DNA of 52,457 nt from Symbiodinium natans. Taxonomy: Eukaryota > Sar > Dinophyceae > Suessiales > Symbiodiniaceae. The notes below the pieces were generated by a model. The model was not told the DNA's origin and searched no databases. It worked only from the letters and a program-made list of their open reading frames with translations. The stretch's first letter is position 1. Every line of letters begins with the position of its first letter. Shown piece by piece: positions 1 to 9,624 of this stretch. The translations under genes and the position numbers were made by a program. The stretch lies in NCBI GenBank assembly GCA_905221605.1, contig CAJNDS010002544.1, forward strand, positions 64,001-116,457, written 5' to 3'.

Positions 1-432
1 ACAGAGATATATACAGTATCTTTTGAAGTTGCCCCATGCCAGCTCCAGCACACGTGGACTGATATCGTCCTCAGAGTGGATGGTCAGAGCGGACAAATCT
101 CATGGATTCCAAAGAATCCGAACAGAGAATGGATCCTCGGAACCTCTGAAAAAGCAAAGGAAAGATATGCCCCTTTCCTAGGACGATTGCAGGTACGCTT
201 TGGGTTTCTTCGATGTGCCCTGCTAGGCCGGGCAGCCAGATTGCGAGAACTTGAGATCCCTGAGTTTTGCCAAGTGAGTGCCATGCTTGAGGAACTGCAG
301 GAGTTAATCCTGGAAGGCTACCCGCCCTTGTTGCTTAGAGCACTAGTGCACTCCCTGCCGTTAGAGAGCTCAGTTGTCCTGGCCCTACGTAAAGCCGTAA
401 GGTCCTTGTGTAGAGAGCTAAGAGGGTCCTAG
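1..432 (+). CDS. 3' part of an open frame, cut by the window edge; unknown protein
   Basis: The frame is open from base 1 to a stop at 430-432, giving at least 143 codons, so the true start lies outside the window. The N-terminal visible part contains ISWIPKNPNREWIL. The C-terminal half is helical and Leu/Arg-rich (ELEIPEFCQVSAMLEELQEL and onwards). No family is recognised. It is followed after 106 bp by a second frame and then by a third, all intronless and on one strand, which is unlike the split genes to the right. The cassette may derive from a mobile or viral-type element, but no diagnostic domain (reverse transcriptase, polymerase, capsid) is visible, so this is only inference. Confidence 0.45.
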   Translation, partial: TEIYTVSFEVAPCQLQHTWTDIVLRVDGQSGQISWIPKNPNREWILGTSEKAKERYAPFLGRLQVRFGFLRCALLGRAARLRELEIPEFCQVSAMLEELQELILEGYPPLLLRALVHSLPLESSVVLALRKAVRSLCRELRGS

Positions 433-538
433 GTGCGAGCTTAGTTTTTGGTTGCTGATCTTGGTTTGCGAAATTCTCGTAAGTTTTGGCTACAAGCTCT
501 TGTTCGCATTGCTTAGCTGGGTCTTGCCAAGTCGCAAC

Positions 539-1342
539 ATGGGACCCTCCGTGAGAGCGCTGCTTGTTCTGGTGCTACTGGCCAGCGCTTACATTGTGCA
601 GGCTGGTAAGAGAGGGCGCGACACTTTCAAAGGTCAAGGGAGTGGCAGAGGCAGCTACAACCGTGGCCGTGGCTATAGTGATCGTGATCGTCCTGAGTAC
701 TACTACTACTCCAGGGGTAGTTCTAGTCATGGCCGCCGTCGGCGCTCCAAGTCTGACTCTCGCTCGCCAGACCGACGCCGCTCATCCAAACAGCCTGCAA
801 AAGAGCTCAAGGACTCGCCAGGTTACGCTGAGTATAAGCTTCAAAAGGCCGAAGCGGCTGCTCAGCAGGAAAGACGTTTGCAAGCCCAGGCTTTGGCAGC
901 TTGCTTGGAGGAGCGGGCAGGGGTAGCAGCTGCAGCAGCTCTCGGCATGAACCACGCGCAAGCTGCACATCAATTGGGGGCTCCTCCGCAGGGGATTCCA
1001 CCAATGCCAGGCCAATGGGTTTGGCAGCATCCAGGCCAGGCCCAGCCGCAAGGGGCCGCTCAACAGCAGCAAGTAGCTCAGGATTGTGGGGCTGATAAGG
1101 ACTCTCTTATTTCCGTTGCCGTACTTAAGCTTCTTGAAGCTGAGTTGGGACACTTTGTAGATCTGGGTAGCGACCCCTTGCCAGTCTCCGAGCTTGAAAC
1201 CAAGCTTGCCCAAGCCAAAGGCCAGGGTAAGCTCATGGACAAAATCATTTCTAGGTATGGCGAAAGTGGGCAAGTCACCCCTGCACGCCTAGCAGGAAAG
1301 GCGAAGATCATTGCAGGGCTGGCCAAGAAACTGCGCTTCTGA
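539..1342 (+). CDS. 267-aa protein with signal-peptide-like N-terminus and RGG/RS-rich region
   Basis: The first ATG is at 539; the frame is open further upstream to about 452 but without an ATG. Residues 1-22 are a hydrophobic leader (MGPSVRALLVLVLLASAYIV then QA). Next come a Gly/Arg-rich stretch with a Tyr run (about residues 23-50), an Arg/Ser-rich stretch (about 52-85, RRRRSKSDSRSPDRRRSS), an Ala/Gln/Glu helical segment, a Gln/Pro-rich linker and a Lys-rich helical C-terminus ending AGLAKKLRF. RGG and RS stretches are typical of RNA-binding proteins, whereas the leader suggests export or membrane targeting, so the combination is odd. It lies between two other intronless frames. Function unknown. 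Confidence 0.5.
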   Translation: MGPSVRALLVLVLLASAYIVQAGKRGRDTFKGQGSGRGSYNRGRGYSDRDRPEYYYYSRGSSSHGRRRRSKSDSRSPDRRRSSKQPAKELKDSPGYAEYKLQKAEAAAQQERRLQAQALAACLEERAGVAAAAALGMNHAQAAHQLGAPPQGIPPMPGQWVWQHPGQAQPQGAAQQQQVAQDCGADKDSLISVAVLKLLEAELGHFVDLGSDPLPVSELETKLAQAKGQGKLMDKIISRYGESGQVTPARLAGKAKIIAGLAKKLRF

Positions 1343-1354
1343 GACTTCACCCCA

Positions 1355-1618
1355 ATGTGCCTTGTTTTTATCGTAGGATTCCTTATAGGGTTCGCTTATG
1401 CTCGCTGTTGCCCAGGTAGTTCCATCCCCCTACCCTCGTTTGTAGTGCGCACAGGGGAAGTCTTGCAAGCGTGGTACACCTTACATGTCTCCCATCATGA
1501 AATGGCAGCATACTGGGAAACTGTTTCCGGAATACCCATACTAGCTCCAGGCGCTTCGATGGCTCTGCTTTCCTTCTGCAAAGTGTATTGGGGTTCCCTA
1601 AGAGCACTGCAAGGCTAA
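1355..1618 (+). CDS. Small hydrophobic open frame, 87 aa, unknown
   Basis: It begins with an ATG 12 bp after the preceding stop and ends TAA at 1616-1618. The N-terminus is hydrophobic (MCLVFIVGFLIGFAYARCC), compatible with a signal anchor, followed by about 65 residues without a known motif. The tight spacing suggests three frames on one transcript. Because dinoflagellate trans-splicing can resolve polycistronic transcripts, this is not by itself evidence for a virus. It could be a chance frame; the support is its position and its leader. Confidence 0.35.
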   Translation: MCLVFIVGFLIGFAYARCCPGSSIPLPSFVVRTGEVLQAWYTLHVSHHEMAAYWETVSGIPILAPGASMALLSFCKVYWGSLRALQG

Positions 1619-2160
1619 GCGTGGAGCTACGAGCGGAGGGTCTATACAAACGCAGCGAATGAAGTCTGCCTTACCCTTATTCGAGTTTCCTTTCTTTAGC
1701 TTGGGTTTTGTTAGCCTTGGTTTTCTTTTTTTCTGTTGCTAAAAAAAAAGGGGGGCGGACGGAAAGATCTGCCGAGTAGTCCATCCGCGTTTTGAGATGC
1801 CGTGCTCGGCAGCGGTCGGCATCGACAGGTCTGCGCAAATGGACGGGTTCCTGGCCCTCACCTTATCCCCTATCTTCCCCTCCCCTAATTATCCCTTACC
1901 TTTTTCTTTTGTTTGAGTCTTTATGCCAGGAAGCGCAGGCTGCGATCCTGCCACAGATGGGGGCTTCCACAAGGGTTTCGGGTTTTTAGTCTAGCTTATC
2001 TGGGTTTCTTTCTGTTAGATCTTCGCGGTTGACCGGCCATCGCAGGCAGCAGGTTCATCCCCAGGGTTTAGGCCGGCGCTCAAGCCCCGCATGGGCGCAC
2101 ACGATCGTGGGTCCTGGAGGTGCTGCAGAAAAGGCGCGTGAGAGCCCTTTCAGATTTCAG
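1619..2160 (+). other. 3' flank of the left cassette: T-rich tract, A9-G6 run and hairpin
   Basis: No convincing gene. After the stop there is a pyrimidine-rich stretch, then nine A followed by six G (1741-1755) and a near-perfect 9-bp inverted repeat (1755-1763 with 1780-1788, one mismatch). Telomeric repeats begin only after about 2165, so this marks the edge of the telomere-rich compartment. Confidence 0.4.
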
Positions 2161-3280
2161 ATTTCAGTTCAAACCCTAAACCTAAACCCGAAACCCTAAG
2201 GCAGAAACTCCGAACCCTTGAACTCCGAGCCCGTGAGGCCCTATCCCTTGACTCCCAAAGTGCGACCGAAGGCCCGCGCAGGCCAACTGGCGCCCGGCGA
2301 CCGCCCAGCCAGGCCGGGCGAGACCAACAACATGTAGAGTTTAGGGTTTAGGGTGTAGGGTGTGGGGTGTTTTGTGTAGGGTTTAGGGCTTCGGGTTTAG
2401 GGTGTAGGGTTTAGGTTTGAAGTTTAGGGTTTAGGGATGGGCTACCCCGAGAGACCTGAAGCAAAAACAGGGTTTAGGGTTGCTCTGGTGGTTTTATCTT
2501 CAAAGGGCGAAGGGGGACTTGCATGAGGTAACCACGGGCGTGGCGCGGGACGCCGGGCGCGTAATCGTTTCAACCTTGCAGTGCGAAAGCACTAGCAATT
2601 GCTTAAGATGCTGCGTCAGGTGTGATCCCTGGCCCATACGCTGGCGTTGCAGAGCGCTACTACCGCCCTCTGCCATCATAACTTTGTGTTGGGCAGATGC
2701 ATGTAGGGCTGAGAGCTTCCTACCAAGTAGGGGTAGATCTCGAAATTAGAGTCCCTTCTTGGGTCCCCTAGAAAAAGTATGGCACCTGATAAAATGAAGG
2801 AAGAAGCCTTTAATGGGACCCTCCTTTAGATTTTTAGAGAACTACTAAAGGGTCGGAAGAAATGCTAGTAGTATTCCCTTAAGGCACTTTTCTAATAATT
2901 GAGGCCCCTAAAACCCAAAGCCCTAAACCCCAAACCCGAGCCCCTCTGTTCCCCAATGAAGAGCTCCCACTGCTTTCTCTTGCACTTTGATCCTTTACAC
3001 TTTCCCGGCTGGCGGTGGGTCGACCCTAGGTCTTTCTTAGGGTTTAGGGTTTAGTTTAGGGTTAAGGGTTTAGGGTTCAGGGTTTAGGGCTTAGGGTTTT
3101 TCATAAGTAAACGGTTTGGGGGGCGGGGGGGGGGGGGGGGGGGAGGTTGGGTTTAGGGTTCAGGGCTTTGTGGCTTGGAGTCGACAGGCTGTTCAGATCA
3201 GTTTTTCCCCGACAGTGACAAGTCAGAGAGAAACAAGCGTTCAAGGGTTCAGGGTTTAGGGTTAAGGGTTTAGGGTTCAG

Positions 3281-3465
3281 CCTCTTCAATAAGTTTGGTG
3301 ATGCCCGGCGGGAGACCTGCGTGCAAGAAGGGTTCAGAGTTTAGGGTTTAAGGGTTTAGGGACACATCACACAGCACACGTCTCCGCTCAGGCATGATGG
3401 ACACGGGGATGACTGGCACGCCTGCCAGCGCCAACACCACCGTCTTCCAGCGGACGGTGTCCTAG
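3281..3465 (+). CDS. Last two exons of a plus-strand gene, unknown
   Basis: Exon 3281-3326 follows a telomeric repeat whose last unit ends in CAG and reads LFNKFGDARRETCVQ. Exon 3392-3465 follows a CTCCGCTCAG acceptor, reads MMDTGMTGTPASANTTVF and ends QRTVS plus TAG. The intron between them contains a decayed telomeric array. The exon joining is not fully phase-checked; a GA donor is assumed at 3327. No family recognised. Confidence 0.4.
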
Positions 3466-3916
3466 CGCGCTGAGTCAAAAGAATTAACCTTCAGTTTGAG
3501 AGGCTAACGGAGTGCAAGGCGAAATTACGTCGATTCTTGCAACGCAACAATCCCGCTTGTTCATGGTAGGACCAGTTTGCGGCGTAGAGCGAAACATCTT
3601 TAAACTGCAAGCCCTGACGCCAGCAGCGTGGCGTCGTGTGCGCTCTTTCGGATGCGCGCATGTGCACACGGCCTGCATCTTTGTGGGGGCCTTTCCATGA
3701 GATTGGGGCCGGCTTGTAGCCTGTCTCGTGTCAAGAACCTGGCTGATTCCATCAATCTTGCTTTGCGGTGATGCTCTGGTGCTGTACCCGCAGGTTCAGT
3801 TGCGACTGTTCTTATTGTTGTCCTTCGCCGGTTGCAAGCAGGGCTGTTCCGACTACTTCTACGTACTACGTTCTGCTCCATTTCTCTTGCCTTGCCGCTT
3901 TCTTCTGGATTTGCCA

Positions 3917-4026
3917 CCCAGATCTTGCAACATCCCTTATTTAAGGAATATGCCCGAATTTATACTACGGATCATCATTATGAAATTGGGCATGTTCCCT
4001 CGTTCAGGGGTTTTGGAAGATCTGGG
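3917..4026. mobile_element. Palindromic MITE-like element, family C
   Basis: Terminal inverted repeats are built on CCCAGATCTTCCAAAACCCC; here the left arm is slightly diverged (3917-3945) and the right arm ends GGAAGATCTGGG at 4026. The internal arms also pair (TTAAGGAATATGCCC-like). There is no coding capacity. Related copies are at 9625-9744, 10601-10777 and 17451-17559. No clear target-site duplication at this copy. Confidence 0.7.
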
Positions 4027-4287
4027 CAGAGCTCCAAGGAAAAGACACCCCTAAAGATCCAAGTAGGGCCCCCATTCTCATTGCACTCTGCCCCTCAGCC
4101 CGAAACCTTCAACAAGCTGAAATCCGCAGCGTACCCCAAGAGACAAAGCAAGTGGGGGTGGCAGGCGGGTTTAAGGCTTAGGGGTCTTGGCAGCCAGTCC
4201 GGTTTCAACAATTCAACCCTAAACCCTAAACCCTAAACCCTAAACCCTAAACGCTAAACCCTAAACCCTAAACCCTAAACCCAAGAG

Positions 4288-5971
4288 TGTGCGGGAGGCT
4301 CGGAGAGGAAGCCACCCTCGAGGAGGAGATTTGCCTCGCCCTCGGCGACTCTCCCCTCGAGACCACACGTCGAAACCCGCGCTTTCGGAGCTTGTGGGAT
4401 TACAAGAACCCTAAAGCCCGACTTCAAAAAGGGAGCAGGTTATCGGGGCGCCCGAATGTCAAGTTACTCTTTGCGGCGATGTGGGAAATCAGACCTCAAG
4501 AACCCTAAACCCTAAGCCAAAAAACCCTAACCCTAAACCCTACACCCTAAACCCTAAACAGTCCTTTTGGGTCTGAGAGAAAAGCTCCGAGTTCACGACC
4601 TGGGTCTACATTGCCTCTATGGATTCAGAGTGTAGCAGGCCCGAAGTTTAGGGTTTAGGGTTTAGGGTTTAGGGTTTAGGGTTTAGCAGAACAGGACTGC
4701 CAAAAGGAACAGAGGATGGAACTGGCCATCTACACGCATACAAGAACTCGACTTGATTGCTGTCCCACTCGGCGGACCCAAAACACCGGAGTGTGCGCGA
4801 GTGCTGGGCGGGTGGCCAAAAAAATCGGAGCCAAACCCTAAACCCTAAACCCTAAACCCTAAACCCTAAACCCTAAACCCTAAACCCTAAACCCTAAAAC
4901 CCTAAACCCTAAACCCCGAGGTGCCAGCTATGTGGCGCAGGTCCTGGTTGCCCTGGCGCACTGCCATGCAGTGGGCCCCACTTCTGCAACCATCAGTGGT
5001 TTCGCGTTTAGGCCCTCAACCCAAAATCCTTAAAGGGGTTAGGGTAACTCAAGCCTAGTCGAACAAGCAGCGTGGTAGCACTCGAATCCCTACAGAATCC
5101 TAAAGGTGAACGGATCAACTTTCAGTCTTTCAGGCCCCCAACAAAACTGGACATGAGCCCTTATGGACACACACTTAAACAAAGCCTGTTAGGTCTTTCA
5201 TGCAAGGTTTTTGACGAAGCCATGACCTGCAAACGATTGGAAGGAGGGTTTGAGGTTCAGGGGTTTCAGTTTGATGAGGGTGTGTGGTCTAAAATGTCCG
5301 ATGGTTGAGATATGTTGAGATTGAGGAAAAGCTTCGGACCTCAAGGATTGGGGGTTTAAAGGTTTTTTTTTTTTTTTTTTATCTCCTGGGGTCTAGGGTC
5401 CCTCTGATCTCTGGACTTTGCCCAGGTGTTTATCACCATGACCTGCAGCTGAGCAATGTGCTCCTCACCTCGAGGCCACAGGAACACGTGATGAACTTGG
5501 GGATGTTCCCCCTTATACGAACAGTCCTTGATAGGGATTATATGCGGGGGTTATTAAGGACTGTTAGGCACGTCCCGGGGGATATTTCAGATGGGGGTAG
5601 GGATGCGCGTTGGTCCAGGAGGTGGGGGATGTTTGTCCTTAAACCCTAAACCCTAAACCCTAAACCCTAAACCCTAAGCCCCAAACCCTAAACTGTAGTT
5701 TGCACGCCGGCAAGGGCTGCCAACCACCGAGCCCAGCACGTCTTTTGCCCAGTCAGATGCCTGAACGAAGCCCTCAATTTCTTAAACCGTCGAAACTGAG
5801 TCAAACACGAACCATTGCAGCTGTTTCTTATTTACGTGAAGCACCCCTAGACCCTGCCCTAGACCCTACAGAAAGCCTTCAGGCCCTAAGCCCCAAAAGC
5901 CCGACTCTGCCAGCGCCAAGACAAGCCCCAAACCAGGCGAGCAAAGGTCAACTTACGAGTCTGCGCCGGAG
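4288..5971 (+). CDS. Protein kinase-like gene, partial (N-lobe end to activation segment)
   Basis: Proposed exons: 4288-4499, 4580-4645, about 4687-4826, 4921-4974, 5426-5481 and 5937-5971. The order of motifs is that of a eukaryotic protein kinase: a beta4/beta5-like stretch (RPNVKLLFAAMWE ... EFTTWVYIASMDSE), helix E (VAQVLVALAHCHAVG), the catalytic loop VYHHDLQLSNVLL and the P+1/APE segment (STYESAPEV). Phases agree between exons 1-2 (phase 0), 2-3 (phase 0, GT donor in a telomeric repeat) and 4-5 (phase 1, GC donor). The catalytic Asp and Asn of HRDLKxxN are kept but Arg is His and Lys is Gln. The DFG exon was not identified, and the reading frame of the 4687-4826 exon is uncertain (two open frames). 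Substrate unknown. Confidence 0.6.
4646..4694 (+). repeat. Candidate telomeric intron in the kinase-like gene
   Basis: The exon ends CCCGAA and the next base starts GTTTAGGG; six G-strand telomeric units follow, then CAGAACAG and the next exon. The intron is 49 nt, or 41 nt if the acceptor is the last TTTAG. Both ends are in phase 0, and reading through meets a stop in the repeat. GT and AG are both present, and no other DNA lies in the intron. Confidence 0.6.
4834..4915. repeat. CCCTAAA array, about 11 units
   Basis: This C-strand array immediately precedes the helix-E exon of the kinase-like gene. The last units change to CCCCGAG, which supplies the AG acceptor at 4919-4920. It illustrates how an exon starts directly at the edge of a telomeric block. 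Confidence 0.9.
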
Positions 5972-6554
5972 GTTTGCTCAAACCCTAAACCCTAAACCCT
6001 AAACCCTAAACCCTAAACCCTAAACCCTAGACCCTAGACCCTAGACCCTAGACCCTAAACCCTAACCTGGGTTAGTCTGGGTTTTGTAGGGCTTCGAGCT
6101 TGGTGGCAATCCTGCACCCCCCAGCAGACAGCCCTAAGTTGACCTGTCTCTCGGTCTGCGCCCTTCTTCCCCCCCTCCCCAACCACCCCCACCCTGGCCC
6201 AATTTTTCAAACAGAAACAACGAACCTCCGCTGCGAGAGTGGAGAATGATGCTCCTGGATAAAGAAGTTGAGAATGGCCATTCAGGGGGGGAGAGCTCCA
6301 CCCTTCCTCCCCTAAACCCTAAGCCCTAAACCTTCAACCCTAAGCCCTCAACCCAACCCTCAACCCTAAACCCCAAGCACTAAACACCAAGCCCTACACC
6401 CTCAACTCTCTACCCTCTACCCTCAACCCTAAACCCTAAACCCTAAACCCTAAACCCTAAACCGTAAAACCTTAACCCTAGACCCTAGACCCTAGACCCT
6501 AGACTCTAAACCCTAAACCCTAAGCAGAAGCCGAAGTGTCCAACACCACGCCAG

Positions 6555-6630
6555 GGAGCCAGAGGCCCGGGTCCTGCTCAGCGACGTCGGCCTCATCCCG
6601 GCTCTGAAAGGCTGGCTCCGAGATGAAGGG
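6555..6630 (+). CDS. Exon-like island, unknown protein
   Basis: Between a CCCTAAA block on the left and a TTTAGGG block on the right. It is bounded by CGCCAG|G and GGG|GTCCCG and reads EPEARVLLSDVGLIPALKGW then LRDEG. It may continue the kinase-like gene or belong to another; no phase-checked neighbour was found. Confidence 0.4.
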
Positions 6631-6796
6631 GTCCCGGTTTAGGGTTTAGGGTTTAGGGTTTAGGGTCTGTAGCACGCCCTAAACCCCAAACCCTCAAGCC
6701 GAAACCCTAAACCCGAAACCCTACACCCTAGGGTTCAGGGGTTCAGGGGGATGTAGGGTCACCCCAAACCCTAAACCCTAAACCCTAAACCCTCAG

Positions 6797-6880
6797 AGGC
6801 ATGTTCGGTCCAAGGAAGTATGAGGGTCCATCCCAATTCTTGCTCTTGTGGGCTCCCTTGTCTCTGCTTGTAGCAAGCAA
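6797..6880 (+). CDS. Exon-like island, hydrophobic, unknown
   Basis: The acceptor is CCTCAG at the edge of a CCCTAAA block. The preferred frame reads RGMFGPRKYEGPSQFLLLWA and on into PLSLLVAS, with a GT donor at 6881. A second, Cys-rich frame is also open, so the reading is uncertain. Confidence 0.3.
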
Positions 6881-6889
6881 GTTTTGCGA

Positions 6890-7856
6890 CCCTAAACCCT
6901 AAACCCTAAACCCATCTGGGGAGTGTGCTCAGACGGGGGGGGTCTTTGGGGATGTAGGGCCGTGTCCAAGTCTTCGAGCTCGGGCGTTCCCCCCCCCCCC
7001 CGCCCCCTTTTCCTACAGCCCTGAATAGGGACTATAGTACCCCTTTATTATCATCCCTATGAAGGACCCCTTACTATCATCCCCATTAAGGACTGTTAGC
7101 ATAAGGGGGAACATCCCAACCTGTACTCCCGTCAGGATCGGGCTTGGAGACCCACCCTGCAGCCGCGAGCTCGGGCGCGGGGCCCCGATTGTCGCAATAG
7201 GCTTTGGTAGAAGCTCCGCTCATCCACGTCAGGTAAAAGCCACTCGAAAAAAGGTTGAAACATTGAACCCTCTGAACGCATCCAACTCAGTCTCTCTTGG
7301 TACACCATGACCAGAAAGACTTGCTTTTATCCTCAAATTTCCTGTTGATTGAGGCTCAGAAACTTCTCGGCTCAGGGGGCAGTTTGTCGGTCGGGCGTTT
7401 AGCTTCTGACATCCGATTCCAAGCCAGAAGGGTTTGCGGCAGAGGGTTGCATGGTGCTTAAATGGGGTCTATAGGGCTGTGCTTGCGCACTTCATGTTGC
7501 CCTTGTTGCCAGCCAGGGAGAGGCTGTTGTGGGAAACCTTCGTGCCTACCCAAACCCTGAAGCCTTACACCCGGTAGCGCCCGTAAACTTGAGAGACTCC
7601 TGAGCCCTCTAACTCCCAGCAAGCACCCCGCTAGGGTTTCTCAATCCCGCCCTGGGAAGTTCGACTTGTGCCGTCAAGATCATAGGCTCATACAATCTAT
7701 GAATCTCTCCATCAACCCTAAGCCACCCGAAACCCAAAAAGGGTTTAGGGTATGATCTCCGAATCCTGAACCCTATACCCTACCCCCCAAACCCTAGACC
7801 CTCCCTAAACCCTAAACCCTAAACCCTAAACCCTAAACCCTTAGCCCCCCATGCAG
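6890..7856. other. Gene-poor stretch with one palindrome arm and scattered telomeric units
   Basis: It contains a single right arm of family B (about 7080-7110), a C10/G tract near 6990 and sparse telomeric units. A possible short exon (GEAVVGNLRAY, 7517-7552) follows a GCCAG acceptor but has no checked partner. Confidence 0.4.
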
Positions 7857-7940
7857 GGCCTGAGCCCGACCTGGAAGCTGTCGCACGGCATGGGGCTCAG
7901 CTGCCAGCAGTTCACTCAGACTCAGGAACCCCCTTTGCGG
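7857..7940 (+). CDS. Exon-like island flanked by inverted telomeric blocks
   Basis: A CCCTAAA block lies left, ATGCAG is the acceptor, and the exon ends TTGCGG followed at once by GTTTAGGG. It reads GLSPTWKLSHGMGLSCQQFT then QTQEPP. It is the clearest example of the layout CCCTAAA-exon-TTTAGGG. Family unknown. Confidence 0.45.
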
Positions 7941-8059
7941 GTTTAGGGTTTAGGGTTTAGGGTTTAGGGTTTAGGGTTTAGGGTTTAGGTTTAGGGTTCA
8001 GGGTTCAGGTTTTAGAGTCTCGGGTCCGGGTTCAGGGCTTAGGGCTCAGGGTTAATTAG

Positions 8060-8168
8060 GGTGGACCCAACAATCGTTGTTTGCATTCCGAGGGTACTCC
8101 TGGGCCCATCTGTTCGACCCATTGTTAAAAGGATATGGGAAGAAGAGGAAATGACGAGTAACGACAAG
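8060..8168 (+). CDS. Exon-like island, weakly reminiscent of acyl-CoA synthetases
   Basis: Acceptor AATTAG|G, donor AAG|GTCTGG. The frame reads DPTIVVCIPRVLLGPSVRPI then VKRIWEEEEM. The PTI..xxPRV pattern resembles a motif region of long-chain acyl-CoA synthetases, but the match is short. If 7857-7940 and 8421-8497 belong to one gene, this may be an exon between them. Low certainty. Confidence 0.25.
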
Positions 8169-8420
8169 GTCTGGACGCCAAGAGCCGGCTGAATGGCTTG
8201 AGGGCCTGGACCCAAACCCCAAACCCATCCCCAGACTCCGATTCGCCACCTCAAACCTCTGAAGGATTGTATGCGGGTTTCCGGAATAAGGGGCACCCTT
8301 TTGGGGGGCCCCTTTAAGGTGATTCTATTTGTTTACCCTAAACCCTGAACCCTGAACCCTGAACCCTAAACCCTAAACCCTAAAGCCTAGTATGGGAGGT
8401 TTTTGGGGGGAAACTGTCAG

Positions 8421-8497
8421 GCTCGCATGCGCCGTGCTGCTGGGCTCGACGCAGCCGGCAAACCTAGAGGCCGAAGCCCACAAGCACGCAAGCAAAA
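8421..8497 (+). CDS. Exon-like island between inverted telomeric blocks
   Basis: Acceptor CTGTCAG|G. It reads LACAVLLGSTQPANLEAEAH then KHASK, followed by a GC donor and immediately by a TTTAGGG block at 8503. The preceding CCCTAAA block is at 8336-8392. Unknown product. Confidence 0.4.
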
Positions 8498-8687
8498 GCA
8501 GGGTTTAGGGTTTAGGGTTTGGGGTTTAGGGTTTACTGTAGGGTTTAGGGTTTAGGGTTTAGGGTTTAGGGTTTAGGGCTTCGGGCTCAGGGTTTAAGCC
8601 ACGCAACCCCAAACCCCTAAATCCCAAAACCCCAAAACCCCAAACCCAAAGCCCCAATTGCGGTTTGGGGGGCTCGGGGGCTTGGGG

Positions 8688-8920
8688 TTGGGATGTTCCC
8701 CCTTCTGCTACCAGTAACAGTCCTTAATGGGTTTAGGGTTTAGGGTTGAGGGTTTAGGGTTTAGGGTTTAGGGTTTAGGGTTTAGGGTTTAGGGTTTAGG
8801 GTTTAGGGTTTAGGGTTTAGGGTTTAGGGTTTAGGGTTTAGGGTTTAGGGTTTAGGGTTTAGGGTCGTACCCCCTACTATAATACCTTTCGTTTCTTCGT
8901 ATAAGGGGGGAACATCCCAA
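8688..8920. mobile_element. Family B palindromic element with a telomeric array at its centre
   Basis: The left arm starts TTGGGATGTTCCCCCTT and runs into ACAGTCCTTAATGG; the right arm ends ATAAGGGGGGAACATCCCAA. Intact copies have a short native centre of a few tens of bases. Here the centre is a G-strand array of about 19 units (8730-8864). Arms and array are directly abutted, so the array arose at or was inserted into the palindrome centre. Confidence 0.8.
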
Positions 8921-9193
8921 GTTTAGAGGGTTTCAGGTCCCCATAGCAGAGCGCAGAAGCTGCAGTCTGCATCAGCCTCGGGGCTCGTTTTTGAGGGCTT
9001 AGGGCTTAGGGTTGAGGGTTTAGGGTTTAGGGTTGGGGTTTAGGGTTTAGGGTTTCGGGTTTGGGGTTTAGGGTTCAGGGTTTAGGGTTCAGGGTTTAGG
9101 GCAGGAGGAGGGTGGGGGGGAGTGGGGGTGGGGGTTCAGTATCTGGGCGTTTGGGACGAAGGGATCACAGTTCGGGCTGCGCCTCCTTCTCAT

Positions 9194-9363
9194 CCCCAAA
9201 GAGCCCAAGATTGCTTAATTAAGGCATATTCCTTACATCATATAGGGATCCTTAATATGATTTAAGGTATATGCTTAATTAAGGAATATTCCTTAAATCA
9301 TATAGGGATCCTTAATGTGATTTAAGGTATATTGCTTAATGAAGCTATATTGGGCTCTTTGGG
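9194..9363. mobile_element. Family A palindromic element with internal partial duplication
   Basis: The ends are CCAAAGAGCCCAA and TTGGGCTCTTTGG. The interior repeats a TTAATTAAGG...ATATAGGGATCCTTAAT module twice, so the copy is longer than the 110-bp copy at 37077-37186. No clear target-site duplication. Confidence 0.75.
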
Positions 9364-9624
9364 TCCTGCGACCTTTAGTCCGAGCCCGAGCCCTCTGAAG
9401 CCCCAGGCCCTGAATCCCCAAGAAGCCCGGTGCCCGCCTCCTCCCTAAAAGAGTCCCGCAGCAGTTTGCGCAAAGTCGCCCGGTTTTGGGGGGGGTTTCA
9501 GGTCTAGGGTTTAGGGTTTAAGGACCGAGTTAGAAACCATGGTTGGCCTTGGAGTCAACAAGCAAGGTTGCAACAGGTCCTAAGACCCTCCGGCACAGAC
9601 GCGGGCACTGCGTTTAGGAGCGTA

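Noticed and set aside
3101-3289. Minus-strand frame over the G-run near 3120-3145
   Set aside because: Built on a homopolymer and telomeric units only.
3728-4236. Long frames over 3.73-4.24 kb
   Set aside because: They run through a palindromic element and into telomeric repeats; no splice or motif support.
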